A program made the translations under genes and the position numbers. Below the pieces are notes generated by a model. The model was not told the origin of the DNA, ran no database searches, and saw nothing but the letters and a program-made list of their open reading frames with translations. DNA of 64,000 bases from Dryococelus australis (lineage: Eukaryota; Arthropoda; Insecta; Phasmatodea; Phasmatidae): positions 137,150,457 to 137,214,456 of the forward strand of contig CM056994.1 in the NCBI GenBank assembly GCA_029891345.1. Reading direction: 5' to 3'. Of the stretch, positions 1 to 12,049 are shown in pieces (position 1 is the first letter of the stretch; each line of letters opens with the position of its first letter).

Positions 1-28
1 CACAATAATTGAATTTTTTTTTTAAATC

Positions 29-910
29 TTAAATTTCCCGAGGTACATCCCCCCCCCCCCCGCACCAATACCTTTCAAAAATGTAGGCTGGCCTCCAACC
101 ACTCGCCCATACCTAGTCAGCCATATTAGTAGGTGACCACCATCTTGGTAGGTGAGGACTATATTGGTAGACATCGGCCATCTGTCATATTGAAAGCCAA
201 TGATCATGCCCATGACCCCATGACCTTGAATTACCTTGAAAACAAAAACTAGAGAAAAACATAAACCACAGCATAACAGACATGACGCGAAAGGTGGATC
301 GTCTCGGCTAGCTTCTGCCTTTTCACATATATTTTTTCTCGAGTGTTTGCTTTCAAGGTCATAGGATCAAGGTCGAGGTCACCTGCATCAAATATGGAGG
401 CAGTAGTCTGGAATGTCTTATGCTTGTTGACTTTTATGGATTTCTTCTCGTGTTTTTATTTTGAATGAAATTCTTGGTCATGGAGTCAAGGTCGAGTTAG
501 TCTGCATCTATTATGGAGCTAGTAAACTGTATTTTCATATGCTTGTTGACGTTTATGTATTAATTCTCGTGTTTTGGATTTCAAGGTCATTATATGTCTT
601 AGAGGCCAATATCGAGGTAGTGTGTATCTAATGTGGCGGTTGTAGTCTTGTTATGTATTACGTTTGCTGAAATATTTGTATTTTCTCTAGTTTTTATTTT
701 AAAGGCCATTTAACGTCATGGGGTCATGGTCATGGTCATTGGCTTCCAATATGACGGATGGGTGATGTCTACCAAGATAGTCGTCACCTACGAAGATGAT
801 GCTCGCCTACCAAGATGGCTGACTAGGTATGGGTGAGAGGGTTGAGGTCAGCCGACTAATATGTTGGGTGAGGTGAGGTAGGGTATATCTCAGGAAATTT
901 AAGTTTTTAA
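29..910. mobile_element. Fold-back / MITE-like element
   Basis: Positions 29-268 and about 674-910 are inverted copies of each other. The outer tips read cttaaatttcccgagg on the left and, reverse-complemented, cttaaatttcctgaga on the right. Similarity continues past the YY1-like AAGATGGCTGACTAGG block to a shared aaaactagagaaaa. No coding frame with a recognisable domain lies inside. Large arms without a transposase fit a fold-back element or MITE. No target duplication was established because the left end is only 28 bases from the window edge. Confidence 0.7.
339..686. repeat. Three-copy ~118-bp tandem repeat inside the fold-back element
   Basis: Three successive units start near 339, 447 and 566. 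Each runs from a ctcg(t/a)gttt motif through 'caaggtcgaggta' and 'atatggagg' to a 'gcttgttgac' motif. The copies differ at many positions, so the array is old. Confidence 0.65.
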
Positions 911-999
911 AATGATTTTTTATACATTTTTTAACAAGTTGTAAAAACATATTTTTATTAGTTTTTAATAAGTTTTAACAATATTTTTTTTGCTATTTT

Positions 1000-1430
1000 G
1001 GAATTTTCATGAATTTTTGTGGTTTTTGGGGTCAAGGGTCAAGGTAAAAGTCGGAGTCCTTGATCCTAGTCACTTTGGTCTAAACCTGGATCATAAGTCC
1101 CCCTCGCCTGCTCCGGCAAAAGGGATAATTTCTGAGCATCCTTTTAAGAAATTTTTAATAATTGGTAATAATGTTTAATAATACATTATTTGAGAAATTT
1201 TTTGAATTTATTTACCTTTTTTTTTGGAAATTTTAGGGATTTTTTGAGGATTTATTAGACAATATTTTTAAGGTTTTTTGGTTTTTTGTGTTTTTTTGGA
1301 GTCAAAGTTTCTCGGGTCAAGGTCAAGGTCACGGGTCAAAGATCATGGGTTAGGGGTAAAAGGTCGATGACATCCAATATGGCAGCCTGGTGACATCACA
1401 ACTTGGCGATCCCCGAATACTGCTATCCTA
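1000..1430. repeat. Dispersed T-rich / 'GGTCAAGGTCA' repeat
   Basis: Runs of T with ggggtcaagggtcaaggt motifs recur here. A diverged copy of the same type lies in reverse orientation at 54,410-54,530 (gaccttgaccatagtgacc followed by an A-rich stretch). No protein can be supported. From 1,430 to about 2,250 I see only AT-rich DNA without a recognisable feature. Confidence 0.5.
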
Positions 1431-2249
1431 TCCGCGATTTCCTTGTCCTCTCTCTATTTCCTACTACTAGGATCCGTAATTTTGTAGAATATAGTATTAT
1501 TTTGTAGTGACGAAAAAAATACGGCGTAAAATCAGTGTCCATACCTCACAAGAGACATATTATAAATTACGCTTACATACTGTTGTCTTCAAATCAACAG
1601 CGTTAATGCAACAATCACTACTGTTGCATTTGTGCCCCTTTACATACATATATGAGATGTTGAAAGCCAAAGTGGAGTAAGTCACGTTTTCTATTATTCT
1701 GAGCTATACACAAGAACGCATCCTACAACCATAAACGAGTTTGTTAAAAAAATCCTGCAATTCGTAGGTTTGCAAAATAACTCATATATCGCAGCATATG
1801 TATGGCATGTATGTAAGAAAATATTCGTTTGCAGCTAAAGTCGAGCACTTTTGAATTATACCACATTGCTTTGCAACATGTGTTACAAGCATGAAGTATT
1901 GTTGTGAATAAATGCAATATTTATCTAATATTCTTTGTGTTTGTTAAACAATATAAATTGGTATTTAGACCAAGGCTGGTTTAGTAATTTAAAATCTAAA
2001 TATTACCATCAACATCATAATACGAGAGTTCAGATGTGCCGTGTTTATTTTGCTACAAATAACATATGGTATTATCTTTATTGTAAATTGTAGAGCTAAG
2101 AATGCCTTTTTGATCATAGTGTGAGAAAAATATAATATGTAATTGCATGTTGTATAATTTTTCTCTTTTCTTTATATGAGATGAACCTAGGGAAACTTTA
2201 CAACGCGTAGAAGCTACTGGTGATGCCTTGGATATTACAAAGATGGAAT

Positions 2250-3880
2250 AGAAAACGGGAGGCCACCACGAACGCGAACGAGTAAACGGTATCTAAGCAA
2301 GAATGATCTTTGGTAAAGGAAAGGGAACTCTGGTAAAGCTTATACAACCTTAAAAGTAAATGAGAAGAAATTTACTAACGTAAACTGTCACTGTAGAAGG
2401 AATGGTTTATGGTTTAGAAAAGGTAGACGAAGAAGGCCGTAAAGATGAATTTGAGACCATCTGGAATCCTGCATCAATTAGTTGCCAAAATGCTTTTTTG
2501 TGTGGTTTAATCGAACAATGAAAGCCTACGGTATGACGTCCTAGAGATAATTCGAGACCAGCAAAGACAGCGATTAATCAATATTATGTACAAATAGATG
2601 TAAACAGTGTTACGGTTTTCAAAAATGCATTTACTTTACACACTACAAATTTCAGATGGGAGAAGACCAGCGCTCTGAAAAAAGAGCAGGACGGAAAACA
2701 ACCTGCAGCAGACAAACGGGAAAGTGGTACTCCTGCTAATAAAATCCCTGAAGATGAAATCAATGCTGTCCGAGAACACATCTAAAGTTTTCCAACATAT
2801 AAATCCCTTTACACTAGAGCCCACTAGAGCCCATAACCCAAACAGAAAATATTTGTCTTCAGATCCTAATATTCGCCTGATGTACAATCTGTATGATGGG
2901 GATTGGAAAAACAAACATACTGTACCCGGTAAAGAAGTTATTTTTCTTAGTACTTTCAGTACAATTTTCAATTTGCACTTCCATGTACACAAAAAAAGTC
3001 ACGTGTGTAAAATGTTACCAGTACAAAATTTTCAAAGGTGCTCCTATAGTAGATTAAAACGTGAAATGAAGTTAGAAGTAAAACATGAACTTCAGATGGG
3101 GAAGGCAGAGGAAGCACGGCAGTCCATGAAGCAAGACAAAGTAAAAAGTGAGAGTGATATTCTTTACTATGTATTTACTTTTGACTTGAAGAAAGCTCCA
3201 CCCTTCCCAAAATTGACATCTTCAGTTGCTTACTACAAAAGAAAAATGTATGTTTACAATCTAGGCTGTCATGAGGTATAAGGTGGATTGGGTTTCATGT
3301 ACATATGGTATGAAACAAAAGCTTCACGTGGTCCACAGAAAATCAGCTCCTGTGTTACAAAGCACATAGATGTAAGAGCTGCAAAGAGTATTCATGAGGT
3401 TATGTACAGTCATACATGAATCCGTCGAAACCGAAATGTAAAACTTGTATTAACGTCTATGAAAGCTATTCAGAGTGACAACAATATAAATACTATTGAT
3501 CGTAAATTTATCGTGAGTGGACATTCATTCCTACTAAATGATGCAGATTTTTGTTCAGTCGAGGTTTATGGTAAGACTCGAACAATGTTTAGTCCAGATG
3601 ACTGGCACACAGTAATGTTAAAGACAAGAAGAAAGAATTTATTTCAGGTTACAGTCATGTCCAGTGAAGATTTAATGTCAACAAGAAATATTGAGTATGC
3701 AGTCCCGAGCCGGAATATCAATGAAAGGAAGAAATCGGCATCATAACTGAATTATACTTAAGATTATACTTTGGAATCCATCAACTTGAAATCAACAAAA
3801 ATTGGAAGGCCTGTCTCAATTGGAAACATTGAATCGGATTAACTGTTCAGAGGATCTAGGCATATGACTGCAGAAAAGAA
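2250..3880 (+). pseudogene. Broken transposase of an unclassified arthropod TE family
   Basis: Three blocks in different frames read as one protein. 2,310-2,780 carries a basic, Cys-poor N-terminal part. 2,724-3,281 carries NPNRKYLSSDPNIRLMYNLY, FDLKKAPPFPKL and SVAYYKRKMYVYNLGCHE. 3,459-3,746 carries GHSFLLNDADF and SPDDWHTV. Proteins with this motif order are repetitive in many arthropod genomes and behave like transposases, and the spaced Asp residues would suit a DDE-type active site. I cannot assign a named superfamily. Stops and shifts at about 2,785, 3,281 and 3,300-3,450 separate the blocks, so it is dead. No terminal repeats were found. Confidence 0.6.
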
Positions 3881-3974
3881 GAAAGACATGGCAGATCTTT
3901 TGCTATACACTATACAAATTTACATGATTACTTAAAAACTTGACAACATGTGGCAGTGATCACGATAGTGGTCC

Positions 3975-4215
3975 ACTCGAAATAATTAAAGACGATAGTG
4001 TCGTAGACTAAGAGTGTAAACACCAAAAAGGGTTTGCGTAATGTTGGAATAATCATCATATTCTTGCAAAGTGGTATAGTGTACTCCAGAATCATTGAAG
4101 TGATAGTGGAACGACAATAATAATGTAAAAATATAATGTAAACATCAAAGCAGTTTTTTGTAATGTTGTAGTAATCATCAGGCTCTTGCAAATTGTATAG
4201 TGTACTATACAAACA
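3975..4215. repeat. Two-copy diverged tandem repeat, period ~123 bp
   Basis: gtaaacaccaaaaagggttt...gtatagtgtactcc near 4,015-4,087 is repeated as gtaaacatcaaagcag...gtatagtgtacta near 4,138-4,206. From 4,260 to 5,450 there is otherwise only AT-rich DNA without a supportable gene. Confidence 0.6.
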
Positions 4216-4684
4216 TTTTACTGACAATGGAATAACAAATCTGGTGACCTAAGATTGTTAAAACAAAGAATTTTTCATATTGGTGTAATAACAATATTGC
4301 TTAAAAATAGGTGACGATTAAGATAATGATATTTTAAAACGTTTTAAATTACTTAATACAGAAATAAGTAAAATTTAAATTATGTATCATTCTGTTTTAG
4401 CAACGTCAAAGTTATATACATATACTTGCTTTAAAATAATTGCTATTATCAATAAAACTGAGTTGGTGTATGTCATTTTTACACATTATACTATGGCTAC
4501 TACAGTCGCCATTGTTATTTTATATGAATGAAAAGTTACCTACATATGTTATAAAAACATAGAAACAAGAAAGAAGTGGCATATTAAGTAATGGAATTTA
4601 CAATCACCAATATAATGAAACCCTCTGTATCTCAAAACAGGTAATATGTGACTTACACGAATCTGACTTTAACAGGCTCATATT

Positions 4685-4688
<4 letters not shown>

Positions 4689-4732
<44 letters not shown>
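4689..4732. repeat. (TA)n microsatellite
   Basis: An uninterrupted run of about 22 TA units following gtgtg. Confidence 0.95.
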
Positions 4733-4736
<4 letters not shown>

Positions 4737-5958
4737 TTAACATTTAGTATATTCCCTTTGCTTAAAAAATGTTTCGCATAGTCCCCCATTACCAACGAAT
4801 TCGTAATAATTATGTTTCTAGTAGTAGTAGGAGACGGATAGTACCTATGTGCGAATCATGTACCTCTGGCCCCCCAGTGACACGCGTATTTCACGTACTC
4901 AAACACAGTAGGTTCAAACTCACTCCTTAAAAACAGCCGCAATTGAGGAATGGGACAATTTGCCTAAGGAAATGGTTAAATATCTAGTTCTTGGCAAGCC
5001 TCATCGAAAAAATCATGCCTCAGGAATTCTGAAGGTCCTACATGTTATTGAAGCTTGTCAATGCATCTGAAAGACCATTGTTATTGTTATTGAAACTAAT
5101 GATATTCCTTTGTTTGAGTCGTTTTTTTTCGTTTATGCCTTTTGTTTGTTTCATTCTGCAATTATGTAAACGAGTATTGCATTTCTTTTCACTTTATGTG
5201 CTATTAGGAGTACAACATGAAATGTAAATTACTTTTATTCATTATAACATTCTGGTTTCGTATATATGCTGAAATTTTGGTGAGTAGTATATATTGTCAC
5301 TGTGACAAAATCATTAATACATATGTCATATATATTTGTATCACTGTAACAGCTGCAATGGTACTTGAAAATGTCGGTTAATCTCATGTCTAGACATGTA
5401 GTTGTTTATTAATTTATTTATATTTACGAACACCTTGTTTAAATGATAAAACTATACTGTATGGTCCACCTAACGTGGACACCGTTAAAATTTTCGGAAT
5501 GGTTGCAGATAACGAAATGCGGATTCCGCTAAATGAGATTACGTACGGGGGCGAGTAATTTGCTGCAAAGTGACTATTCGTGACACATGTATGGGCAGAA
5601 ATAATTAAACCACATATGATTTCTCCCCAGCAAAATAACATTTATTTTAAAGGCACCTGAAAACACATGCAAAGAGGAATTCAGTGATATAGCACATGCA
5701 ATGCAAATCAGCACAGAAATGCCAAGAAATAATGTGGAAATATGATTAAGTTAAGAATGCTACTAGCATGGGGCAGTGGACCTGTACTCACAGCTGTAAG
5801 AAAGCAACACGCGCCGTGACTCATCCTGGCGAGACCGCTGTATAATATCAGCGCATCACCAATCCGCGTAATCTGTTATGGTAAGTGGTATTGCAGTGTG
5901 TGGCATATATGTACTTAATGAAGTTCACGAATGAGGACAAACTGGATGCTGTACTTAT

Positions 5959-6786
5959 TTGTGGGGAGTATGCAGAAATGCAAAGAGCAAACCGTCCAAA
6001 GGTATGGTTAAAGGTATCGTAATCGGACGCCCATCTCACGGAAAATCATACGAAGAACTGGCACACGTCTCTTATCACGAGGTGATTGGAATTCCACAAC
6101 ACGAGTGTGACGAAAGACGGCTTTGGACGAGACACATCAAAACAATGTGTTGGCACGTGTCGATGCGAACCCCCACGTGGGTATGCGAGAACTTTCCAGG
6201 TTGTTAGGAACAAGTAAAACACACATACTGTGCCAACGAAAATTCCATCGATATCACATGGCTCTTCATCAGGTATTAGATAAATGTGATTTCCAGCAGT
6301 GCGTTCAGTTTTGTAGGTTTGTTCTGATGTATGTTAGGGATGACAGAAATTTTCTGAAGAACGTACTATTGACCGATGAAGCGACATTCACAAGCCATAG
6401 ATGAGTAAATTTACGAAATATGCACTACTGGCCGACAGAGAATCTACGTTGGGTCCGGCATGTTGAGCACTAGCGACAGTGGAAAGTGAACATGTGGTGT
6501 GGAATAATTGAACACTACAACACAGTGACATACTATATTAAAGGCGCAATGACCGGCTGTATGCATGCCCATTAGCTCAGACAGACCTCACCAGCACTTC
6601 TAGAAGACATGCCGCTCGACATACGTCGTAATATGTGGTTTCAGCATGATGGTCGTCCTGCGCATTTTGTTTGGTGGTGAGGCAAGTCTTAAATAAAACA
6701 TTTTAAAACCCGTGGTTAGGGCATGATGTTGTTAGATGGCCTGCTCGTTACCCCGATCTCACACCTCTCGATTTCTTCCTGTGGGG

Positions 6787-6853
<67 letters not shown>

Positions 6854-7000
6854 TGTACAACACGGCTCCTACGATGACAAAAGACATGCAGGGAAACATT
6901 GTTGCAGTTTGCGGAGGCGTTACGCCAAAAACCCTTCAGGCTGCTCTTCGCTCACTACATGTGCGTTTACAGATGTGTATTGCTGTCAATGGTTAACACA
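5959..7000 (+). pseudogene. Tc1/mariner-like transposase, broken
   Basis: Fragments in successive frames give the usual order. Near 6,155-6,200 is a helix-turn-helix region (ANPHVGMRELSRLLGTSKTH). At 6,370-6,384 LLTDEATF holds the first catalytic Asp. At 6,490-6,510 is VNMWCGII. At 6,636-6,663 MWFQHDGRPAH holds the second Asp. Near 6,750-6,788 is PDLTPLDFFLWG, the conserved block next to the third acidic site. At 6,790-6,851 a (TA)n run interrupts the frame, and the C-terminal part continues to about 7,000. At least three frameshifts or stops are present (for example a stop at 6,402). The role would have been cut-and-paste transposition of the surrounding element. Confidence 0.75.
6789..6851. 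repeat. (TA)n microsatellite inside the transposase frame
   Basis: About 31 TA units directly follow the LWG codons of the transposase. They would encode alternating Ile-Tyr in two frames. Confidence 0.95.
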
Positions 7001-7715
7001 TTGAGCACATGCTGTCTAAGTCTTAATGTGAAGAATTTTAACCATACCCGCACTCTTTTGTAACATGTATGTGGATGCAATTGCATTTCTTCTTAGCTTG
7101 GGTTATTCTACGTGTGTTGTGCGGCTATACACACTTGTTACTCACTACAATTAATGACTAGGAAAAAAATCTCCTGAACTATGTTGGTATCTGAATAAAA
7201 TGTAATGTATTGATATCAGACTTCTAGTCACATTGCCCGTCTTACATCCGCTGTGGTGCTCTCCTTTGTCCAATATCGCATTCCGGGACCCTTGCCCTAT
7301 TAAGGCAAGCCCTTCGCTGCTATAAGGAAGCGGTCCCACCAGGATGAGTCACAGCCAGTATTGCTTCCTTATAGCTGTGAGTACAGGTACACTGCTGATG
7401 CTACCGGCCCACTTATCTTTTTCTATTTATACAATATTTCTTGGCATATCTGTGTTACTTTCCAGTGCAAATGCTATATCACAGAGTTCCTCGTTGCACG
7501 TACTTTTAGGTGCTGTTGAAATCAATGTATGTTTCCAGGGGAAAATTTATATGTGGTTTAATTATTTCTGTCCATACACATTTCACGAATAGTCACTTTG
7601 CAGCAAATTACTTGTCTCCGCAAGTAATTCCATTTAGCAATAACAACATTTTGTGATCTGCGACCATTCCAGAAATTTTGGAGGTGTCCAAATTAGGCAG
7701 ACCATCCTGTATATG

Positions 7716-9419
7716 AAATATTACTATCATTTTAAATTTTAAATTTATTTGTCCCATACTAAAAAACCTAAATATTTTACACTAAAAATCGTCTTATTGC
7801 TAAATGCAAAATATCATTGAATAATAATATTTTTATTCTATAATGATGACTATGAAGACAGAAATGAAAGTTCATCTTTCATATCACATCTTAGTTAATT
7901 TATTAGTTTGAATGTTTCGTCGTCTAATGAACCAATTATTTTCTAACTATATCAATCTCAGTATATTTTCTAAGCACCAGTATATGTTGTAATATTATTT
8001 GATAAGTAATAACTTCTCACCATCAGTATTTTGAAACCCATGTGCATTTAAATAATTGATAAGACATAACGATTGGTTTTCTTTCGATAAATATTTTGTA
8101 ATAATTTTTAAAATTGCTATAATGTATATGAAATATTTCATTTACATAAAACAAAATGACAAATAAAAAACATGAACTTATAGCAGATAAGATAGCTTCT
8201 ACAGATACTTATATGGAGGTAAAACAGTATCATTCACAATTAATGGAAAAATAATTTGTTTATTATTATTAGTTGTTTCCTTCAAGAAACTCTAGAGTTA
8301 TAAAATTCTTAATCCAATTTCCGTATTTACTTTTGCTTTATTTTATATTCATATATAGAGCAATATAACTATAATGTCTATTCCAAGATTTAGAACTAAG
8401 TTCTTTTTTAATTTATCATAAGACATATCACCACTAAAAATCATTATTAATATTTTTAAAGTTTGTATATTCTAACATTGTCTAGTATAGTCTAACATTG
8501 TCTAGTATAGTCTAACATTGTCGAGTAATAATTCAAAATTATTATATTTAATTAAAACATTAACACCCCAATCAATGTTTTTTTTGTATAAGAAGGAATT
8601 TACATTAATGGGAAAAACTTTACTATATTCTTCGTGATGAAAATTCTTTCATTTTAATTAGATTATATACATCATATTAAACACCAAATATAAAAAATAT
8701 TAGTATAAATATTAATGTACAAAATAAAGGAAGTTTTATTTATGAAGGGCAATATGATATTGAATCATTACAAAACAAAACATACATTTTTATGGACCAT
8801 TAACAACTGATAACATTGCTATAGAAACAAATAATATAACAAATAGAATAAATGTCCAAAGTAAATAACATATTCATCTCGTTAGTATTGTTTATAAATC
8901 TGCTTACCAATTTTTTTTATAAAATAAAGAATCAATGGATTTATCTTTTATATATATAATGTATCATAAAAGTAATGATTTAATAGATTTGGATTTTGCT
9001 AATTCACAGGTAATCTTAGAGATAAAGCAAATTTAAATATCTATATTTTTTATTCAAATTTAGTTAGGCCTATTTTGGATCCCAACTAAATATAATAAAT
9101 ATATGGTATTTAAATTTTATATAACAATCTATTTATATGAAAATGGTGGCAATCAACCAACTTTTAGAATTTCATCAGTAAATTGATTATTAATTTATAG
9201 AAAGTAAAACACTCATTTATAATAATATTATTAATTTCACAATTGTTTAAAAAATTAATATCGATCTATGACATTTGCTCATTTTAAAGAGGATGTTTAT
9301 GGTTTAGATTTTTGTGATGGCTGGTATTATGGCTTTGTAAGGAATATCCTTTAGAATGTACTTTGATTTAGATATTTAATTTTCTAACTGAAAGTTTACT
9401 TCTATTTAAGGTTACATTT
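7716..9419. other. Extremely AT-rich segment without a recognised gene
   Basis: Composition is visibly much more AT-rich than the flanks and continuous with the polymerase relic on its right. Fragments of open frame occur on both strands, but I recognise no domain. It is probably the remainder of the same AT-rich element (inference). Confidence 0.5.
8470..8526. repeat. Short tandem repeat, ~20-bp unit x3
   Basis: tctaacattgtctagtatag is repeated almost perfectly three times, with the last copy changing to gtcgag. Confidence 0.9.
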
Positions 9420-10915
9420 TATTATATTTATATTGTGATGGGTTTATATTAGCAAATAAACATATTTGATCATCGTATGGTAATAATTCCATTTTACTTA
9501 AGTGAACAGTAAATAATTTTATATCTTTTGAAAATCATTCTTAAGTTGTTCAAATTTTATCTATTCAATATTTCATGTTTAATTTCTTTACGAACTTTAT
9601 TTTATACGGTAACATCTTTAATGTAAACTTTTTGATCTAAGTCAAATAAATTCTCGAATTCATATTCCTAAATATCCATCTTTAAATAATCCTGGAAAAT
9701 TTAACTAGCTTATGGCGTCTAATAAATGTTTTAATCTGAAGTATCAAAATATGAAATATTATTTTTCATATCTTCAATTTCTATTTCAGCAACTAAAGAA
9801 TATATATTTACTTTTATCGTTTTATTTTTGTTTCATCTCATGCAAGTAGAATTTATTCATCAATTATTTCAATAAATCGAAAACAACAAATTTACCCTAT
9901 ATGGTTTATTAAAAACTATGAATTGGTTCTTCTTATAACAGTAAAACATTTTCTTTAGTTGTAGGTCCAGTTTCATAATTTCTTTGATTGTTAAACATTT
10001 ATGATATCCATTAATTTGACATTATTTTATTTATCATGTTTTCTATTCGTTTTCCATAAACAACATTATTCATTTATTTTAAAAATCTTTTTCGAAACAA
10101 TTATTTGCTTCTTGTCTTAATTCCATACTTTTTACAATTCGGGTTTCAAACAAGTCTTTTTTACTACTGTTTAAATAATATTTTGAGACTTTTTTTCAAC
10201 ATTCGATAATCAATCACATAATATTTTTTCTATTTGAATGTATTCACTTGTTTTATATCTGTTCGTCTCAATCCAATTTTTATTGATAAATGCGTTTTGA
10301 TAATTTAATAACTCATTATAATTAGGTAACTAGTGTTCAGGCAATAATGGCTAATGTTTAAATTTATAATTAAGTTTTTCTGGGATTTATAAATTAGCAG
10401 TAAATAAATAACCATATTTATCATCTGATTAATATAAATTATTTGTTTAGTAAATGTTTGTTTTTTTATCCGACAAATTGTTATAATTAATAAAGTCACC
10501 AGATGTTAATGGTTGACTTAAAGCCAAGCCATATAAATTATTACAATCCAAGTACATAATATAACTTAATTATTTCCCCCTAAGTGATTCCTTTTTCAGC
10601 AGATTTTCCGTTGAAAGTTTTATTATTTTACAAAATTATTCATATTAGAAATAACAATTATTAGCTATAAAATATAAGAGGAATTATCGATATTCCAACA
10701 CAAATTCCTTTCCCTATATTAAATAATATTTTTATCAGTAATTAATTCTGAATGTTGACATGCTGTTAGTTATAAATAAGCTGAATCGGTCAAATTCGGA
10801 GCCGATATATAATAAACAGGAACTAATTTATTGTTCTCATAACAGGTTTTCCTAAATTTATCAAAAACATCTTTTTAACAGAACGTTGTCTTCTTCTTTT
10901 CAATTTTAAATAAAC
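9420..10915 (-). pseudogene. AT-rich protein-primed type B DNA polymerase relic
   Basis: Reading the minus strand from 10,915 down gives PolB (DNA_pol_B_2) landmarks in order. FDKFRKTC and YYISAPNLTDSAY (about 10,870-10,785) are the exonuclease-polymerase spacer. YLDCNNLYGLALSQPL (about 10,558-10,511) is motif A. NNVVYGKRIENM (about 10,070-10,030) is the motif B region. KFVVFDLLK lies near 9,890. DMKNNISYFDTSD (about 9,775-9,737) follows, and YDDQICLFANI lies near 9,477. Frames change repeatedly and many stops intervene. The N-terminal half is missing: the relic ends abruptly at a C-rich tract near 10,925. Base composition differs strongly from the Polinton PolB at 47-51 kb, so it is a separate lineage. 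A Polinton or related virus/linear plasmid origin is likely; which one cannot be decided here. Confidence 0.75.
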
Positions 10916-10927
10916 CGTTTCAATACC

Positions 10928-10947
10928 CCACCGCCCCCCCCCCCCCA
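10928..10947. repeat. Homopolymer C-rich tract
   Basis: ccccaccgcccccccccccc marks the junction between the AT-rich polymerase relic and normal-composition DNA. A similar C run occurs at 49-60. No gene is supportable in 10,950-11,480. Confidence 0.8.
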
Positions 10948-11504
10948 ATCCCTTCCTCTGTCCACCATGTTTAATATTTGGTCTGTTTTGTCAGCGCTTA
11001 CCTACCTCTTCCCCCTTAAAAATGTGTCCACATTCGTTTGTTGCGAGAGAAGAGATCTGTCTTGGTCACCGAGATCTACTTATGTTGAAGTATCTACGAC
11101 ATCGGACTGGCCACCGAGCGAGGTAGGAGAGTTCCAGTTAGATCATCGCTTTGCACTACACCCTGAAGGGAGGAGTGATGTGACAGTTGTAACACCCACA
11201 TACCTGCCGTTTTTAGTCACCCACGAGACGTGTAAGCACCTTCGCTTGCCTGTAATCAACGAAGAATAGAGCCGTCAAGAGCTCGCCTGCAGTGTGGTCT
11301 GATTCTGGCAACGACCCACGCAAAATTACGTGCGCGGTGCTCGTAGCGGGCTGGCGGCTGCCCTTCTCCTCTTTCCCTCTACTCGACCTTCTCGCCTGCC
11401 AGAGATGTGACACACGCGAGGGGGAATAAGATATTTAAATTTTCCACGTATCATCATTCATGGAAGAAATTGTTTTGTGTTTCAAAAGAGCATAAAGATA
11501 GCAT

Positions 11505-11978
11505 GACTTTTTATACCCAGTGAGGCATTCAAAACAGGACACTTTAATACATCGCCCACTTGTATAGACAGAAACAAATGGTTCAAACAAAAGTTGTTTG
11601 GGGTGGAAGGGGCCATAATATGACGTTGTTTTATGTCGCGGGGTGACGGAAATATGATGGTCAACTTCGGTCTGCTAAATGGGACGATGTGGTTTAATGT
11701 TCAACTTTCAACAGTACGTTTGACACATGTTTGCACGGATACCTTTAGTTTGTGTCAAACGTACTATTAAAAGGTGAACATTAAACCACATCGGCCCATT
11801 TAACATACCGAAGTTGATCCCCATATTTCCGTCACCTCTCAACGTAAAACCAAACTATTTCCATCACATTATGGCCCCCTTCACCCCAAACAACTTTTGT
11901 CTGAACCATTTTCTCATATCTATACAAGTGGGCGATTTACTAAGGTGGCCTGTTTTAAATGCCTCACCCGATATAAGA
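11505..11978. mobile_element. Hairpin MITE / fold-back with ~225-bp arms
   Basis: The arms 11,505-11,727 and 11,751-11,978 are inverted copies. The inner tips gtacgtttgacaca and tgtgtcaaacgtac are perfectly complementary and separated by 23 bases. Outer parts share gtgaggcatt(c/t)aaaacagg and the cccacttgtatag block. There is no coding capacity, and the open frames seen on it are products of the palindrome. Confidence 0.8.
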
Positions 11979-12049
11979 CTGTATTACTTATTTCTCATAA
12001 AGAATGCCAAAAGTCGTTGCCATAAACAGGTTTGGGGGGGTTAATTTTT

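Larger units (their letters stand above)
5457..7709. mobile_element. Tc1/mariner-superfamily element with ~360-bp TIRs
   Basis: The left arm 5,457-~5,812 and right arm ~7,353-7,709 are inverted copies. The tips are ctgtatggtccacct and, reverse-complemented, caggatggtctgcct. Each is flanked by TA (5,455-5,456 and 7,710-7,711), the target duplication typical of the superfamily. The arms carry the shared block ttgctgcaaagtgactattc. The interior holds a broken transposase. The arms differ at roughly one base in six by eye, so the copy is old. Confidence 0.85.

Noticed and set aside
11482-12044. Similar frames on opposite strands that suggested duplicated genes
   Set aside because: They are the two arms of one hairpin MITE.
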